From the NCBI RefSeq assembly GCF_041734735.1, contig NC_134901.1, forward strand, positions 28,766,857 through 28,830,856: 64,000 nucleotides of DNA, given 5' to 3'. Position 1 is the first letter of the stretch. Each line of letters starts with the position of its first letter. This DNA comes from Babylonia areolata (taxonomy: Eukaryota > Mollusca > Gastropoda > Neogastropoda > Buccinidae). The notes below the pieces were generated by a model. That model saw nothing but the letters and a program-made list of their open reading frames with translations. It was not told where the DNA came from and made no database searches. Both the position numbers and the translations under genes were made by a program. Shown piece after piece: positions 10,995 through 24,207 of this stretch.

Positions 10995-12439
10995 TTGTAG
11001 ATTATGCTAAAGTGTCTTGCCCTTAAGAAAGGGTATAAAACCAAGTTAAATATGTAATTGTAATGTTGAAGTTTTGCCATGTTACCAAAATAATTAACAT
11101 GTAATGTCACTGGTATCTCATGACCTGATGAAGTATGGTCATGGTTATGAATTTGTATTACTTACCATAGTATAAGCTATGCCATTCTTGCTCTATACCA
11201 AATCTGAAGTTTGTCAAAGATTGTAATTTGTATCAGTTGATGAACCTTTTTATGGGTCAAAGTTATGTTTTGACTTGGAACTGAGAATCTAGAGAGTGAC
11301 CTGGAAAATCACTAATTGCTAAAGTTGTGACACTTGGGTAGGAACTTTTCTCATTAGATATTTTTGTATATTGACAATTTGTTTTCCCAGTTTAATGTGG
11401 GCTGCAACCATATTTTGGAGTGATTTTTTTTTTTTACTTTTGACAAAGCATTTTATACATCTGTTTCTGAAAGAATGAGGTGCCTTGTATTTCCAGGTAA
11501 AACACGGTGAAGAGTTGATTGATTGAAAATGTTTTGTTTTGATGAAAGTGATTGAATTTTTTTCTACTTTAAAAACTGTGGTTTTGTTGACACATTTGCA
11601 TCATTGTTTAAGTGCTTGCTTTACAGAATGATTCTATATTCACCTTGACAAGTTGCATTTAATTTTTGAGTGCGACATTTATTGTGCACCATTAGACACT
11701 GCAGGATTTTCTCACTGTCTGTCTGGTGATGAATGTGACATGGACCTCCTGTGTATTTTCCTGTCCAAGTCTCTGTGTGTGTGTGTGTGTGTGTCAAGGA
11801 ATCATTTTACACTACAGCCGGTGTCCTTTGTTGGCGTGTACAGGTGGTTTTGGGAGGAGGAGGAAAAGAAAAAAGAAGCCACTTGCCTACCCAGTACTGT
11901 ACAATAGGGCCGGTCATCCAGCTTTGTCAGATTGTATATCTATATTCTGTGAGACAGGAATCACCTTGACTTATACAGGGAAATAGGCAGTATGAGGACT
12001 TTTTGGTAAAGGAATGGGACTGAATAAATGTTACATTGTCACTGTGGGTGTGATGGACTATGGACTTTATTTTCTCTGTGTGTGTGTGTGGTTGTTGGTT
12101 CAACTTGAGAGTGTCGTGTATCTGGATTGAAATTAGAATGAATTTCAGCCCAGATTTTCTGTGGGTTGAGAGGAACAGAAAAAGTAACATCAGCATTCAG
12201 GTTATTTTTTTATAATGGTTATTCAGAGAGAAAGCTCAAAGCTCTGAATTCCTCTGTGATGCATCTGAGGAGGTTTATAAACATTTTCTGTTGTCACATT
12301 TTCCAACATTTCTGTTAGAATTCAAAGATCTAATTATTAGGAGCACAAGGTTGTGTTGTAGTTGTATACAGTGCTTTTTTTAACTGTGATTGTGGAAGTT
12401 CAGGATGTATATTTGACTTTGAGCAGTGTCCCCAAACCT

Positions 12440-12740
12440 GACGTGCCATGGCAGAATGGGCTGGGTGTTTGATTTCTGATCCAGTGTCCACCAGCGATCA
12501 GGGTTGAGGCCCCGTTTCGGCATGGTGTTGTGTCCTTGGGAAAGGCACTTTACTCCATTTTCCTCACTCCACCCAGGTGAGAACAGGAAGCTGACTTCAG
12601 TAGGGAAGGTTGATATGGCGGAAGGAGAGGATTGGGCCCCACCTTCCTTTGCTGAGCCCAGGACTCGGTGTGTAAGAATTCAGTTCAGCCTTTCTAACCC
12701 ATTGGGGAGAGAAAACCTACAAACGCTTTAACAACAGATG
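12440..12740 (+). mobile_element. dispersed repeat with 'gtgtccttgggaaaggcact' phrase
   Basis: Contains the phrase 'gtccttgggaaaggcacttt' followed by 'cctcactccacccaggtg'. I recall such a sequence in many SINE-like or non-autonomous repeats of marine invertebrates. There is no coding potential. A single copy is visible here, so the class is a recollection-based inference. Confidence 0.45.
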
Positions 12741-15544
12741 ACCAGTGCCTAGCCTTGTCCTGCTGACTGCAATTTACAATCTGAAACACATGGCCTTTTC
12801 GGGCAAATACCAATCTTCATTAAACTCTGTTGGGGAAAGAAGTGGAGGAACAGAGCATTGAAGAGTACAAACTTGTGCCAGTACGATTTCATTTCTTTTG
12901 AGGGCAGTCCACAAAACCCTAATGGCATGCAAGACAGCAGTATTGTGTGTTTGTTAGGATGTTGACATTTGAAAGTGTCCTATTCGTATGATTGAACAAA
13001 ACAAAAACAAAAAGTTTTTGATACTGAGCATTTGTATGAAATGCATTGAATGTTCAGACTGGGGTGACAAATGGAATGTGTCAGACTGAGAGGGTACATG
13101 TGATATAAATCTTTCAGTGCTTTTGCTGATGCACTGATTCAAAGCCAGTTGTTGATCATTTTTAAAACATTTTAATTTGTCATTTATTATACCTTTAGAT
13201 CATAGTGCTTGGACATTCTTATGGGTTTGGTTGTTGGGTTATAAAGGAGAGATGGTATCAATTGTACATATATGTGGAGGTGGGGGTGTGTGCATAGTGT
13301 GCATGTTGTATCTCCTCCATCAGTTCAAGTTTGAATAGTGCTGCAGATGTGTGTTATATACATGTGTGTGTCACAAGTCAGCAGCTTTTTCATTTCAAGG
13401 TCATTGACATTTGAGTGTCTGTCTGTGGAACGATATTTTTCGTGATGCAGATGTTTTGTTTTGTTTTTTTATTGCTTTTTTTTTTTAAGCCCTTGTGTGG
13501 CTGAGCAGAGACAGTCCGTCACTGACAAGTGTTTACTGTGGCCTATCTTTTGATCATGGTTCCATACCAGTAACAGCTTCCCTCTAACTCATGGCAGCAG
13601 TTTTTCTCTGTGTGTGTGTGTGTGTGTGTGTGATATTCAGTCCCTATGTCCAGAGGAGGCCTCTTTCAGTTATGCAAACCATGTTCACTTCATGGACACC
13701 TGTCAGGTGCGCTCTCTTTGTGTATTAATGGGGTGACTTGACTTTGATGTCAATGTAACATATGTCTGGTTTGAAAAGGTACTTTTTTTCTATATTTTAA
13801 TTTGTATAACTTTTTTTTTTCTTTTTTCTTTTTTTTCTTTTTTTTTTTTTACAAAGTGGATTATACATACATAAAATGAAAGTTGGAGATTGGGTAGGAT
13901 GTCAGTTCCATAGTGTTATGTATAAACTCCACAATTTAGTGTGTGTTTGACAAATGAATTGTGAACTCTTCAACCGATTGGTATGTTAGCTGTGTGTATG
14001 CATTTATGTTGATGTGTGTATGTACACAAATGTGTGTGTGTGTGTGCGTGATTTTTATTCTGGCATGCTGAGTGAACTTATTCTTACATCAGCAAAATCT
14101 TCCACAAACTGAAATTTGGTTGATCAATAAGAATGAGTTCAGCAAACAAGCCACAAAGTGGATTTTGTGTAAACTGCAGAATGAACTTTGTAAGTTTTAC
14201 AGAATTGGTCTGCCCATTATTAAAAAGGATAGTTGTACATTTATTCCTGTTTCAAGTGGATAATTTAAGCTCTGCATTCACTTTTTTTTAAACCCTGCTT
14301 CTGTTGTTGTTGTTTTTTCCAGTCCTGATAAACTTTGGGGGAGAGGAAATGACAAATGATAAAATAACTGTATATATGTTATGTGTTGTCTGGCCTCTAG
14401 AGGCAGTTCTCACAAACCACTGGACAGATTTCATTGGGGCTTGTACCTGTGGATAACATATGATGTCCATATCAATGTTGAAAATGACAGCCATTGATTT
14501 TGGTCTGAAGTCACAAGGCCCAGGGTGGTTGTTGTTTGGTTGGTTGGTTGGTTGTTGTTTTTTATGTAGTTTCCTATAATAAAAGAAAAAAAACATAAAT
14601 ATAAAAAAACTGTTAGTTTTGTTTTATTTTTAGCATCTATGGGTATTTCTGAAGTTCAAACCACATGACTGATGCATCAGTAAGAGTTGTGTCAGCTCAG
14701 TGTGGCCCAAATGACCTTAATCCCAGGATCGCTGTCAGCTTACATGGACCATGATTTATTTCTCACACTTAAAAATTAAAGACTTGAAAAAGGGAATTGA
14801 TTTCCTCTTTCAGTCTGTCACAATAAGCTTGACATTGCTTGCAGGAATGAATGTTGGAATCGAAAATCCATTGAAGATGATAGTGATGAACTTGACCTTG
14901 GCTCAAGATTACAAAATCAGACAGGTCATTTGTGTATGTTTATTTCTATGAAACCATTTGATTAGTGTGGTGTTATAAAACTTGATAAAAATGGGCACCT
15001 TTGAGTGGCAAAATTGTACATAACTTTAACATTGATTTTGTGATTAGTTTCACGTTATTCACTGATTTCTATTTTATTTTTTCATCTAAAAGATAAGCCA
15101 TTGGTCATTTAGTTTTGGTGATAAACAGAAGCAGCATCTACGGTTTTTAGCAGCTTTGCAACCCCAGATGGTTTAGGGTTATCATTCTTTCTCACTCTTT
15201 CTCTGTCTCTCCCTCCTTTAAGGTCAGTAATGCTTCACAAGTAGGCTGTTCCTGGTTGAGCAGCCTGAAGTTGAAGATCATGTGGACCAATTATCTGTGA
15301 ATGATACAACATGCCGTCTTTGTGAAAGAGAGTTTTTTTTATATGAGCATTGGTTAAATATTTTTTTTTTCTAAAAGAACATAGTTTGAGCCCTGCATTG
15401 ACTCTCTGTCTTACTGAAGAAGCAGAAGAGAATCAAGTAGGACAAAGGTGTATAAGTTAGTAGTTTCGGTGAATCAGGGTGGTGGCTGTCAAATGGCCCA
15501 TAGATTCTATCACACGGCCAGTTCTCTGATGTAGCATGTGTGGA

Positions 15545-15990
15545 GCAGAACATGTACAGGCCCTACATTGCTTGGTGAACCACTCCTATGCTTGTTGCCC
15601 TGCCAGGTACATGGCCGCAAACAAATGCTCTCCATCCATCCCAGTCCTGTGCCAGTCACTCCAGTTGTCCCCAGGTGCGGCCTGCCCTCTTCATGTCTGC
15701 CTCCAGTTCAGAGCGCCATGTATATCTTGGACGCCTTCTTTTCTTTTTTTCCTGTGGGTTCCATGCCTTGTGGTGCTGGTTGCAGGCTTGTGTGTGGCCG
15801 ATCCCTCTCCAACATCTTTGGAGGATCCCTTCTGTTGCAGGATGCAGTCTTGTTCGTTCCCCCAGTTGTTGATTGGTAATTGTGTCTGGCCAGCAAACCA
15901 GCATGGCGACAAGGAGAGGGGAGGAGGCAGGTGGGTGAGCCGGCTCAAGGTCAGCAGATGTGCCTGCACTGCACTGGAGGTTGTTCAGGG
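15545..15990 (-). mobile_element. LINE 3' fragment (RT C-terminal tail)
   Basis: Minus-strand frames show RCWRGIGHTQACNQHHKAWN, then a basic run with RRRPRYTWRSELEADMKRAG and TWGQLE. This is the typical 'RWIGHtLRk...TWRRdLEaD...TWgQLe' end of an invertebrate LINE ORF2. The reading frame is broken and the copy 5'-truncated. It is distinct in sequence from the tails at 258-860 and 32905-33725. Confidence 0.75.
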
Positions 15991-17178
15991 CCATAGTTTC
16001 TTCACCTGATCACCCAGATCTAGCAGCAGTCAGTATCAACATGTGCAAAAGGAATTGGTGGCACATGGATTAGGACAATTTATTTTTCTTTTGACAGTTT
16101 GGGGCTTAGTACCATCTTATACAATGTCAAGTAAATAGATTGTTAAAGAAAATAGTGGCATGTGGATACTTCTGTTGCTTTTGATTGCTGTGTCTGGGTA
16201 TGGTCAAGAAATATGAAAAAACGGAAATGCAAAAACCTTCTCATGTTTAAGAATCATATTTTATTTACTTGCATGGTTATCATGAAACTGCACTGGCAAA
16301 AATTATTAATGTTACTTACATGTTCAGACAAAAGGTGCTTTGTCAGTGGGAAGACAGTGAAAGGCAAGTTTTTGATGAGGAGTGGTTAAAGGTCTCTTTC
16401 TTTTTTCTTTTTTTCATATTTATTTTTTTAATGACTTGTATTTGAAAAGTGTAATTGTGTGAATATGCTGTTAGCTGGACTCTCCCTTACATTCATGTGA
16501 TGATGACTGATGTTTGCTTTGCATTATTTTATGCATTTCCGTTGATTTGACAAGATGATGTCTGTAGCTTCCTTGCTGGCGTTAGAGACCTCTTTGACTG
16601 ATGATGAGGGTTGTATGCATCTAATCGTTGAAAGGCAGCCTTTGAATTCATGTTCTACAGTTTACTTGCAGTGTAATCAGACAGCCTTACATGATTGCTT
16701 TCATGCTGGGTGGGAGTGAGACACCAGTGGAGGGGGTGGTTGGTATGAATTGTACAAACGTTGTGTGGAACCCAGGTCATTTCCATTGCGCCCAGCTATT
16801 TCAGCGCTTGTTCATCCCTGTTTTCCCTGCACACAGTCCGTTGTTCATGAACCTTTTGCTAACTTGCAACATTTGACTGATCCTGCATTCTGATGTGTTG
16901 TTATTGCTGTCATTTTACTTCATTGATTTTTTGGTACAGAAGACGGGTGATTTACTGCAAGTGCAGCACTCTGAATTTAGAAAGAGGTTCCTTGTTGGCA
17001 TATATTTCTTGTGTTTTGATAAGTGACTTGAAAAGTAGTAGTGATTGAAATCATTGTTCATAAAAATTTTTAAAAATTGAAAAATGAAGATACCAGTTAT
17101 CTCTTCTTTTTTTCTTTTCTTTTTTTAAGTTTTGGGGGATGGGTGTAAGAGAAAATGTAAGGCAGTCAACAGTTTGAT

Positions 17179-17227
17179 AAAAAAAAAAAAAAAAAAATTA
17201 AAAATTTTTTTTTTTTTTTTTTTTTTA
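17179..17227. repeat. poly(A)/poly(T) inverted run
   Basis: About 18 A, a short AT spacer, then more than 20 T. It could fold as an A:T hairpin. CA and CCCCA repeats follow at 17321-17393. Confidence 0.9.
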
Positions 17228-17789
17228 ATAAAAAACCCGAGAAAAAGAAACACAGCAGGTTAATGATATGCAATGACCAAGATATATGACCAAAAATGCA
17301 AGCCAACACATACAGACAGGCTCCCCCCCACCCCCACCCCCACCCCCTCTCTCTCTCACACATACACACACACACACATACACACACACACACCGTCTCT
17401 GTCACTCACACGACCATGTTTAATCAACAACTGCTAGCTGTTGTATGCAGAATGCAGAAGGATCAGTATGCTCTAGAAGTGACAGTACAGGTGTAGCATG
17501 AATGATGGCTTTGGAAAGAGAGGGAAACATGTTTCAGTGTCTGTACTTCTAAACAACATGCAGCAAAAGTAAATTTAGCTTGCATACATTACAAAGCAAG
17601 GACTATCAGTCACACTTTATTTAAATGTCCTCATAAGTGTTAAAAAGCTAGCAAAATAGTCTTGACACTTAACATTATCTGTTGTAAATAATCACCCCAA
17701 CATGTCATACCAGTGTAGCAAGGAGTAACAACTCATTTAAACTGAATTTATAATGTCCATCTCCCAAATGAAGTCATCCTTCATCTGTT

Positions 17790-17965
17790 CCCATGGGTTT
17801 AAGTCCCATACCAGACCAGGATTTTTACTCCTCCCCCTATTCTAGATTGACTGGTGTTGGTCCAGTCAGTTCTTTCAGATGAGATGATAAAGCGAGGTCA
17901 AAGAACCCACTGCAACAAAAGGGTTGTCCCTGGCAAAATTCTGTGGAAAAAAAAAATTTTTTTGA
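17790..17965 (+). mobile_element. decayed SINE, central and tail module
   Basis: Contains 'gatgagatgataaagcgagg', then 'agaacccactgcaacaaaag' and 'ttgtccctggcaaaattctg'. These are the shared central and tail blocks of the better-preserved SINE at 25124-25530. The tRNA-like head is missing or too decayed to see. Confidence 0.7.
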
Positions 17966-19327
17966 TGGTAAAGCGATGGTAAAGCAAATATATTTGCAGA
18001 CAGAAAAAACGGGTGGTGATCCACTGTTGTGACAACAAAAATAAAGTCATACAATTCATTACATTATATACCCACTCCCATGACATTTCTCAGTTCATCA
18101 GCAGACATTTAATGATACAAAAATGATAAGAAATAAAAAGAAAGAAAAAAGATAAAAGGTTTTACCATGCTGTCACATCATAATCATTGACATGTATATC
18201 TGATACTTCCTCTGTGGCTATTTAACCATCTGTTCAAGGACTGTTCAAAGACCAGATTTCTCTGGAATATTTTCTGATTGTCTATAGTGTGTGAGCAAGA
18301 AGAATGCTCTCTGACGAACTGTTCTCGCTTCTGGATCTCCTGTGTTGTGTGTCTTGTGTTTGATAATGAAGCAGCATTTGATCTTGACTGGGTTACGTTG
18401 ACACTGGTGATCTCCTCATGGTGGCAGTCAGTGTTGTAAAGAGACATCTCGGTGCTGCCTGTTCTATGGCTAAGTGTGAGGAGAAGCCTGCCTGTTGTAG
18501 TAATTAACTTTTCCTCTTATGTTTCTGTTCATTTTGTACAGGATCCTCATTGTTTCCCACTGACGTGTAATCCTGTCAGTGGCAGAACTTTATTTTGATA
18601 CACTGAAACGTGTTAAGGCTTCATGCCTGTGTCTGTTTTCAAAAGAGATAATATTAAAAAAAATATAAAAAAAATTGTAAGAAGTGGTGAAATTTGTTTG
18701 AAAATCTTTTTATTTTTTGTATATGGTCATATATTTCTGGGGGTTGTACAGTTGCCAAGGCTGTAAAATAATCATTTGTATTTGGACTCAATCTCTCCAT
18801 GTATTTCAGACACAAAAAGACATTTTTACATGTGTTGAAAAAAAAAAGGTGGTACTGGTTGGTATTTCAGTACTGTATCCTCATACTTTGTGTACATATC
18901 TTGGGTTCGACTTTTACCATAACATGTATTTAAATCATGCAAACCTAAACAATGCATATGATTTCTGATGTGTGTGTGTGTGAGTGTGTGTGTGTCATAC
19001 CGTCGTAGCCAGTTATGTTTTTTTTTCTGAACCATATCACCAGCTCCTGATGGGTGTGAGCAAGTGGGGGAAAGACCCGGTTAGTTTCTGTGAACTTTTC
19101 TCTCCTCTCCATGACGGTCACTGCCTGCCTCTTGCAGGGAGAGGCTCCCAGCTGCCTCTCCTCTCTTCCTCCTGTTCATCGGATCATGCGTCCAGTCCTG
19201 TCCCTTCTCTCCTTCTCTGTCAGTTCATGTGAACATCTGTGGTTTCCTGAACATTGGTGTGAGGGAGGTGTGTGGTTTTATAATGATGAATAACAAATTT
19301 TGTGGTGCGAAATGGGATGCTGAATGC

Positions 19328-19365
<38 letters not shown>

Positions 19366-19422
19366 TGAGTGAACATGTGGGAGGATGCGTATGTGCAGAA
19401 GTGATGATTATTATTTGACTGT

Positions 19423-19428
19423 AATAAA
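19423..19428 (+). terminator. candidate polyadenylation signal (plus strand)
   Basis: AATAAA, followed within 60 bases by GT-rich sequence (ctgctgtgtgctgcgttttg). It lies at the end of the T-rich block downstream of SOCS6. Confidence 0.3.
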
Positions 19429-19504
19429 CCATATGTTCATAAGCTGCTGTGTGCTGCGTTTTGGATTGAGTTGAACGATGTGCATTGATGGGCATGCAGT
19501 ACGC

Positions 19505-19703
19505 TTAATCCCTTGACTGTCTTGAGAAGAAAAACAGTAGCAAGTGGTGTTTCAAGTCATGAATCAAGATCCAGAACCGTCAGCCAAAAATCTGAGAATA
19601 TGTGAATTTTCACCCTTCCAGAGTTGTTTCCTTTCTTTTGATGGTGTCATCAGTGACATCAATTTGACCTTGAACTCTACGGGCATGGTAGTTAAGGGGT
19701 TAC
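19505..19703. mobile_element. MITE-like element with TTAA-type inverted ends
   Basis: The left end reads TTAATCCCTTGACTGTC. The right end, read inward, is TAACCCCTTAACTACC, giving imperfect inverted repeats of about 15 bases around 200 bases without coding potential. TTAA at the ends is the target site of piggyBac-type elements, so a non-autonomous piggyBac-like origin is inferred. Confidence 0.5.
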
Positions 19704-20016
19704 ACACACACTCACAAGAAGTTAGTCTAGTCTGACTTAGTCAGCATCGAGTCTGGAATACTACAAGGAGCTGTGCTGCAGCCTTTGAATCAACCACCAG
19801 AGTGCAAGTCCTGAGTCATATTACTGTAAAGCGCTTATTGCCATGAAAAAAACACTCCGTTCCTGTACTCTATGCAGCAGTGCTGTTTTGTGATAGCAGA
19901 TAGTGTGGACAACACTCATGACTGTGCTGAGCCTCTGTCCCTGTGTGTAAAAAAATACCCACAGCACCTGATCTTACAAAAACCCTGACTATGTAGTGAT
20001 TTCTTCTTCTGTGTTC

Positions 20017-20383
20017 ATGGGCTGCAATTTCCACGTTCATTCGTATGTAAATGAGTGGGCTTTAACATGTATGGCCATTTTTACCCCACCTTGTAGGCAG
20101 CCATACTCAGTTTTTTGGGGGGTGCATGCTGGGTATGTTCTTGTTTCCTTCCATAACCCACCGAACGCTGACATGGAATACAGGATCTTTTACATGTGTA
20201 TTTATCTTCTACTTGCGTATACACATGAAGGGGGTTAAGGCACTGGCATGTCTGCACATATGTTGACCTGGGAGATCGGAAAAATTTCCCTTTACCCACC
20301 TGGCACCGTTGCTGAGATTTGAACCTGGGACCCTCGGATTGAAAGTCCAACACTTTAACCATTCAGCTATTTCGCCCGCCATG
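20017..20383 (-). mobile_element. tRNA-headed SINE (family A)
   Basis: Read on the minus strand, it begins with a tRNA-like head containing 'aatagctgaatggttaaagt' (A-box region), then 'ttggactttcaatccgaggg' and a B-box 'ggttcaaatctc'. This is followed by 'ctcccaggtcaacatatgtg' and a conserved tail ending near 'catacatgttaaagcccact'. The same body recurs at 20527, 30215, 37888 and 45427. It is not a functional tRNA gene because the 3' half of the cloverleaf is absent. Confidence 0.85.
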
Positions 20384-20526
20384 TAGTGGTTGAAAACACT
20401 AAAGAACAAGAACATGAAAGGATAAGATTATGCACACACAAACACTACCCGGCCTGCATGACAGTTGAATGGTTAGTACTTTGGACTTTTCCCTGAGCCT
20501 GTGAGATACATGGTTCAAAACCACTC

Positions 20527-20832
20527 AGGCGCAACAGCCAAATGGTTACAGTGTTGGACTTTAAATCTAGGGTCCTGTGTTCGAGCCTGGTATCAGCGTC
20601 TGCTGGTCAAAGGTGGAGATTTTTCTTATCTTCTAGGTCAACATGTACTAGTGCTTTAATCCTCTGTGTGGGTTTACACATGAAGAACAACAAAATAAGC
20701 ACATAAAATACCCTGTTATCAATGTCATTGTTAGGTGGGTAATGGAAACACAAGCAAACCCAGCATGCACAGCCCTGAAAACACAATATGGCTGCTAAAA
20801 CAGCAGGGTAACTATGACCATACATGTAACAC
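20527..20832 (+). mobile_element. tRNA-headed SINE (family A)
   Basis: Plus-strand copy: 'gcgcaacagccaaatggtta' head, 'ttggactttaaatctagggt', B-box-like 'gttcgagcctgg', then the family body and the 'gaccatacatgtaa' end. More diverged than the neighbouring inverted copy at 20017-20383, with which it forms a head-facing pair. Confidence 0.8.
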
Positions 20833-20948
20833 CACACTTGCAAGTAAGACTTTGTGAATGTTATAGTTGAAACCCATGAACACTTAAAGATTATTTGAAT
20901 CCCTGAAGAGGCTGGTGTGTTGAAAGTGGGGAGTTTTCAGTACATGCA

Positions 20949-21233
20949 CACCTTATATTTCCTTTACAGTGCTTCATGTTCTAGGTCAGTGTGCTCACAA
21001 ACCTGCTTCCCCTTTAAAGTATTTCATGTTCCACGTCAACATGCACACTAACCTGCTTCCCCTTTTAAAGAGCTCCATGTTCCAGGTCAACATGCACACT
21101 AACCTGCTTCCCCTTTTAAAGAGCCCCATGTTCTAGGTCAACATGGACACCAACCTGCTTCTCCCATAATGTGCTTCATTTTCTCGGTCAACATGCACAC
21201 AAACTTGCTTCCCCTTTAAAGTGCTCCATGTAT
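20949..21233. repeat. minisatellite, about 51-base unit, 5-6 copies
   Basis: The unit runs 'cttccccttttaaagwgctc' then 'catgttccaggtcaacatgc' then 'acactaacctg'. Copies begin near 20950, 21005, 21055, 21106, 21157 and 21207 (partial). Copies differ by a few bases. Confidence 0.85.
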
Positions 21234-22027
21234 ACAGCCAACACATGAACATGACCATCCTGCTCCCATAGACCTGAATAAATGACTTGCATAACCAAGA
21301 TAAAAATGTGCACACAGATGATTGTGTAATCCATGTCCTGGGTCACAGAAACGCAAATCTCTAATAACACATATATATTACACAAACACGATGACCTGTA
21401 GACGAAAACAAAACAAACCCCATCAACTGTCCTTTTTTTCTTCATCCGCACAGTATTTCACAATCACCAATTTTCACTTCTCTAACACGGTTCTACATTT
21501 GGGTGCAAGTGTATATATCTTTCCACTTCAAATGCCATTCACAAGAATATACATCTTCATAAAGCAATAAATCATTCTGTACAATTCTTTTTCAGGTAGT
21601 TTGCATACATATATACTGGAAGTTAGAAAAAAAGCAAAGGAGTGCAGAAACTGCTTGTGCAAATTTGATTCCCATGTGAACAGGTTTGTCACATATTTGC
21701 ACAATGTTTTCTTTGAATTGTCAATCATTTCTTCCATTTCTCAGTAAAACATTTTTATTGACTGATATATAAATCATACTGTCTTTTTTTGTTGTAGCTT
21801 GTGTGTGTGTGTGTGTGTGTGTGTGTTGTTTTTTTGAAGGGCAGCACATTTTGTCAAGATATTTCCACTTCAGCTGATCAAAGGATCCATGGATAATATT
21901 GATATGGCAAAATTTCCTTTGATGCTTAATGATTTTGGTTTCACAGTTTTCATTCCAGTTTACACAAGCTGAAGTATCAAAAGACAATCCTATACATATT
22001 CACCAACACATAATACACAACACATAC

Positions 22028-22055
22028 TTTATTTGCAAAAGTGTGCACTTTTATT
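22028..22055 (-). terminator. candidate polyadenylation signals (minus strand)
   Basis: Two AATAAA hexamers 22 bases apart on the minus strand. Beyond them the strand bias weakens. Use by POGLUT2/3 is inference; the distance from the last recognised exon is over 7 kb. Confidence 0.3.
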
Positions 22056-23187
22056 CATCCATACATTAGACACTTTAAGCACATACATTCCAGTGCATAG
22101 AATAGAGTTATTTGTATAAGAAAGCAAAAAATGCTTCAGATAAAACATTTTTGACACTGTAGGCAGCAGAACATTTCAGTACATATGATACATAATCATA
22201 AATCAGATTATCAAACCTGAACACCATATACAATGCTTGGCATCTTGCAAAATTGTGCACCACTAACCTACATGGAATAATCAGATACATGGCAAGTAAC
22301 TGCGTAATTACTGTGGAATAATACCATATGAAAAAGTGTGAACAGTAATGCATATGACGCAACATTTTCTTAGATATACAGTAACAGATTAAAAAAAAGT
22401 ATAAAAAAAAGAGTTAGCAGTGTATAACACAGAGTACATCATGTAGCTCAGCTGTGTGATGTGGAATAATACCACTAGAAAATTAGTTCATCATTGTGCA
22501 CAACATGGGGTAAACTATCTTCCTGTTAAATGCTTTCAACACAATAATCTTTGGGATTTCTCATGTTAACAGCACCATTGATTCACCAGATATTTTGCTA
22601 CAGGTGGACATACAACTATCTCATCAGAAACACTCAACCTGGCCAACATCAGTCACATGAACAGAGGCGACCCAACCTGACAGTTAAAGTTAAGGCACTG
22701 CACTAGGTTAAAAGCTGTGGGACAGATCTGAATGAGGCTAGGAGCATTGACGATTATGCTGCAAAGATACAGACACACTCCATCTCATAAGCAGTATTGG
22801 TTTGAAGCTGCGTCTTTGTTGGGGTGAAAGTGACTACTTGCTTCTACTTTTCTGGGGTAAGAAAGCGCATACTGTTTTCCCCATCTGGCCCTACCATCAT
22901 CAGCCCCTCCAGCTCCACTGAACCTGAGTACAAAGTGATGTGGATGATGGAAGTGCTGAGATAAAGGGAAACAATTCATGGGAAAGAGGACAAAACTTCG
23001 AGATCCATGATATGACAATACACAGCATATAACAAAGTCTGAAATTCTCTGGGAAACTGTATTTGGGCAAACAAATATGAGTTACCAAACACCTGTTCTG
23101 CACATTCACACGGCTATTCCAACTTCACTTTGATCTTCCTTACCTCACAGCACCTGGATCAAATGACACACGTTTTTGGTACTGTGT

Positions 23188-23575
23188 TGTATTGTATTAC
23201 TCTTTTCGTCACAACAGATTTCTCTGTGTGAAATTCAGGCTGCTCTCCCCAGGGAGAGCTACACTGACAGCGCCACCAAATTTTTTTGTATTTTTTTCTG
23301 CCTACAATTTTATTTGCCTTCCTATTGAAGTAGATTTTTCTATAGAATTTCGCAAAGAGACAACCCTTTTGTTGCCGTGGGTTCTTTTATATGTGCTAAG
23401 TGCATGTTGCACATGGGACTTTGGGTTATCATCTCATCCAAATGACTAGTATCTAGACCACCACTCGAGGTCTAGCAGGGGGGGGAGAAAATACGGGCGA
23501 CTGTGAGATTCGAATCAGTGTGCTCAGATTCTGATAACAGAATGTTCTACTGCCTACAAGGCTGCTACATGGCAG
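23188..23575 (-). mobile_element. tRNA-headed SINE (family B)
   Basis: Minus-strand copy of the element at 25124-25530. On the plus strand it reads the reverse of the tail (ttcgtcacaacagatttctc), the central 'cacccttttgttgccg'-like block and 'tcatctcatccaaatgacta', and ends with the B-box region 'gagattcgaatcagtgtgct'. Confidence 0.8.
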
Positions 23576-23639
23576 GGTAAAAAGGGTCATACACATAAAA
23601 GCCCACTTGTGTACATATCAGTGAACATGGGAATTGCTG

Positions 23640-23870
23640 TCCACGAACCATAAAGAAGAAGAATAAACTGAGCGTCTGGTCATTTGGATGACACGATAAA
23701 CCAGAGTCCCATGTGCAGCACGCACTTGGCGGACTGAAAAAGAATCCATGGCAAAAAGAGTGTTGTCCTCTGGCAAAGTTCTGTAGAAGAAATCCACTCT
23801 GATAGGTACACAAATATGTATGCATGTACTCAAGGCCTAAGGGCATTGAGTTATGCTGCTGGTCATCTCA
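23640..23870 (+). mobile_element. SINE central and tail module
   Basis: Contains 'catttggatgacacgataaa', 'cagagtcccatgtgcagcac', 'ttgtcctctggcaaagttct' and 'atccactctgataggtacac'. This is the same central and tail module as the copy at 49771-50010. It adjoins the inverted family-B copy at 23188-23575. Confidence 0.75.
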
Positions 23871-24072
23871 TCCAAACAACCAAGTGCCATACTGGTACTG
23901 GGTGGGTTGATATGAACCAAGGTAATGGGTTGATAGGAACACAACCTGACACAATATTACAGCATGGTATCTGTCAAACTGCCCTGCACCTGATTGTTCT
24001 TCAAAGCACGACATGATAGATGATGGTTTTGATGTGTTCAGACAGGCTTCCCAGAAAACATTTGTCATATCC

Positions 24073-24174
<102 letters not shown>

Positions 24175-24207
24175 AGAATGGATTGTGATGAACATAACTA
24201 AAAGCAA

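Larger units (their letters stand above)
7199..19504 (+). other. gene-free block, probable long SOCS6 3' region
   Basis: No exon was recognised in 12 kb apart from repeats listed separately. The plus strand is markedly T-rich, the bias expected downstream of a plus-strand gene. Candidate AATAAA signals occur near 8359 and at 19423-19428. How much is true 3' untranslated region cannot be told without transcripts. Confidence 0.4.

Noticed and set aside
20300-20383. tRNA gene (minus strand) and similar tRNA-like heads at 25130, 30540, 38240, 45430 and 58555
   Set aside because: A- and B-box-like text is present, but the cloverleaf 3' half is missing and each continues into a shared SINE body.
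22600-23160. Possible exon cluster with slightly higher GC
   Set aside because: No open frame with recognisable domains or convincing splice pairs.
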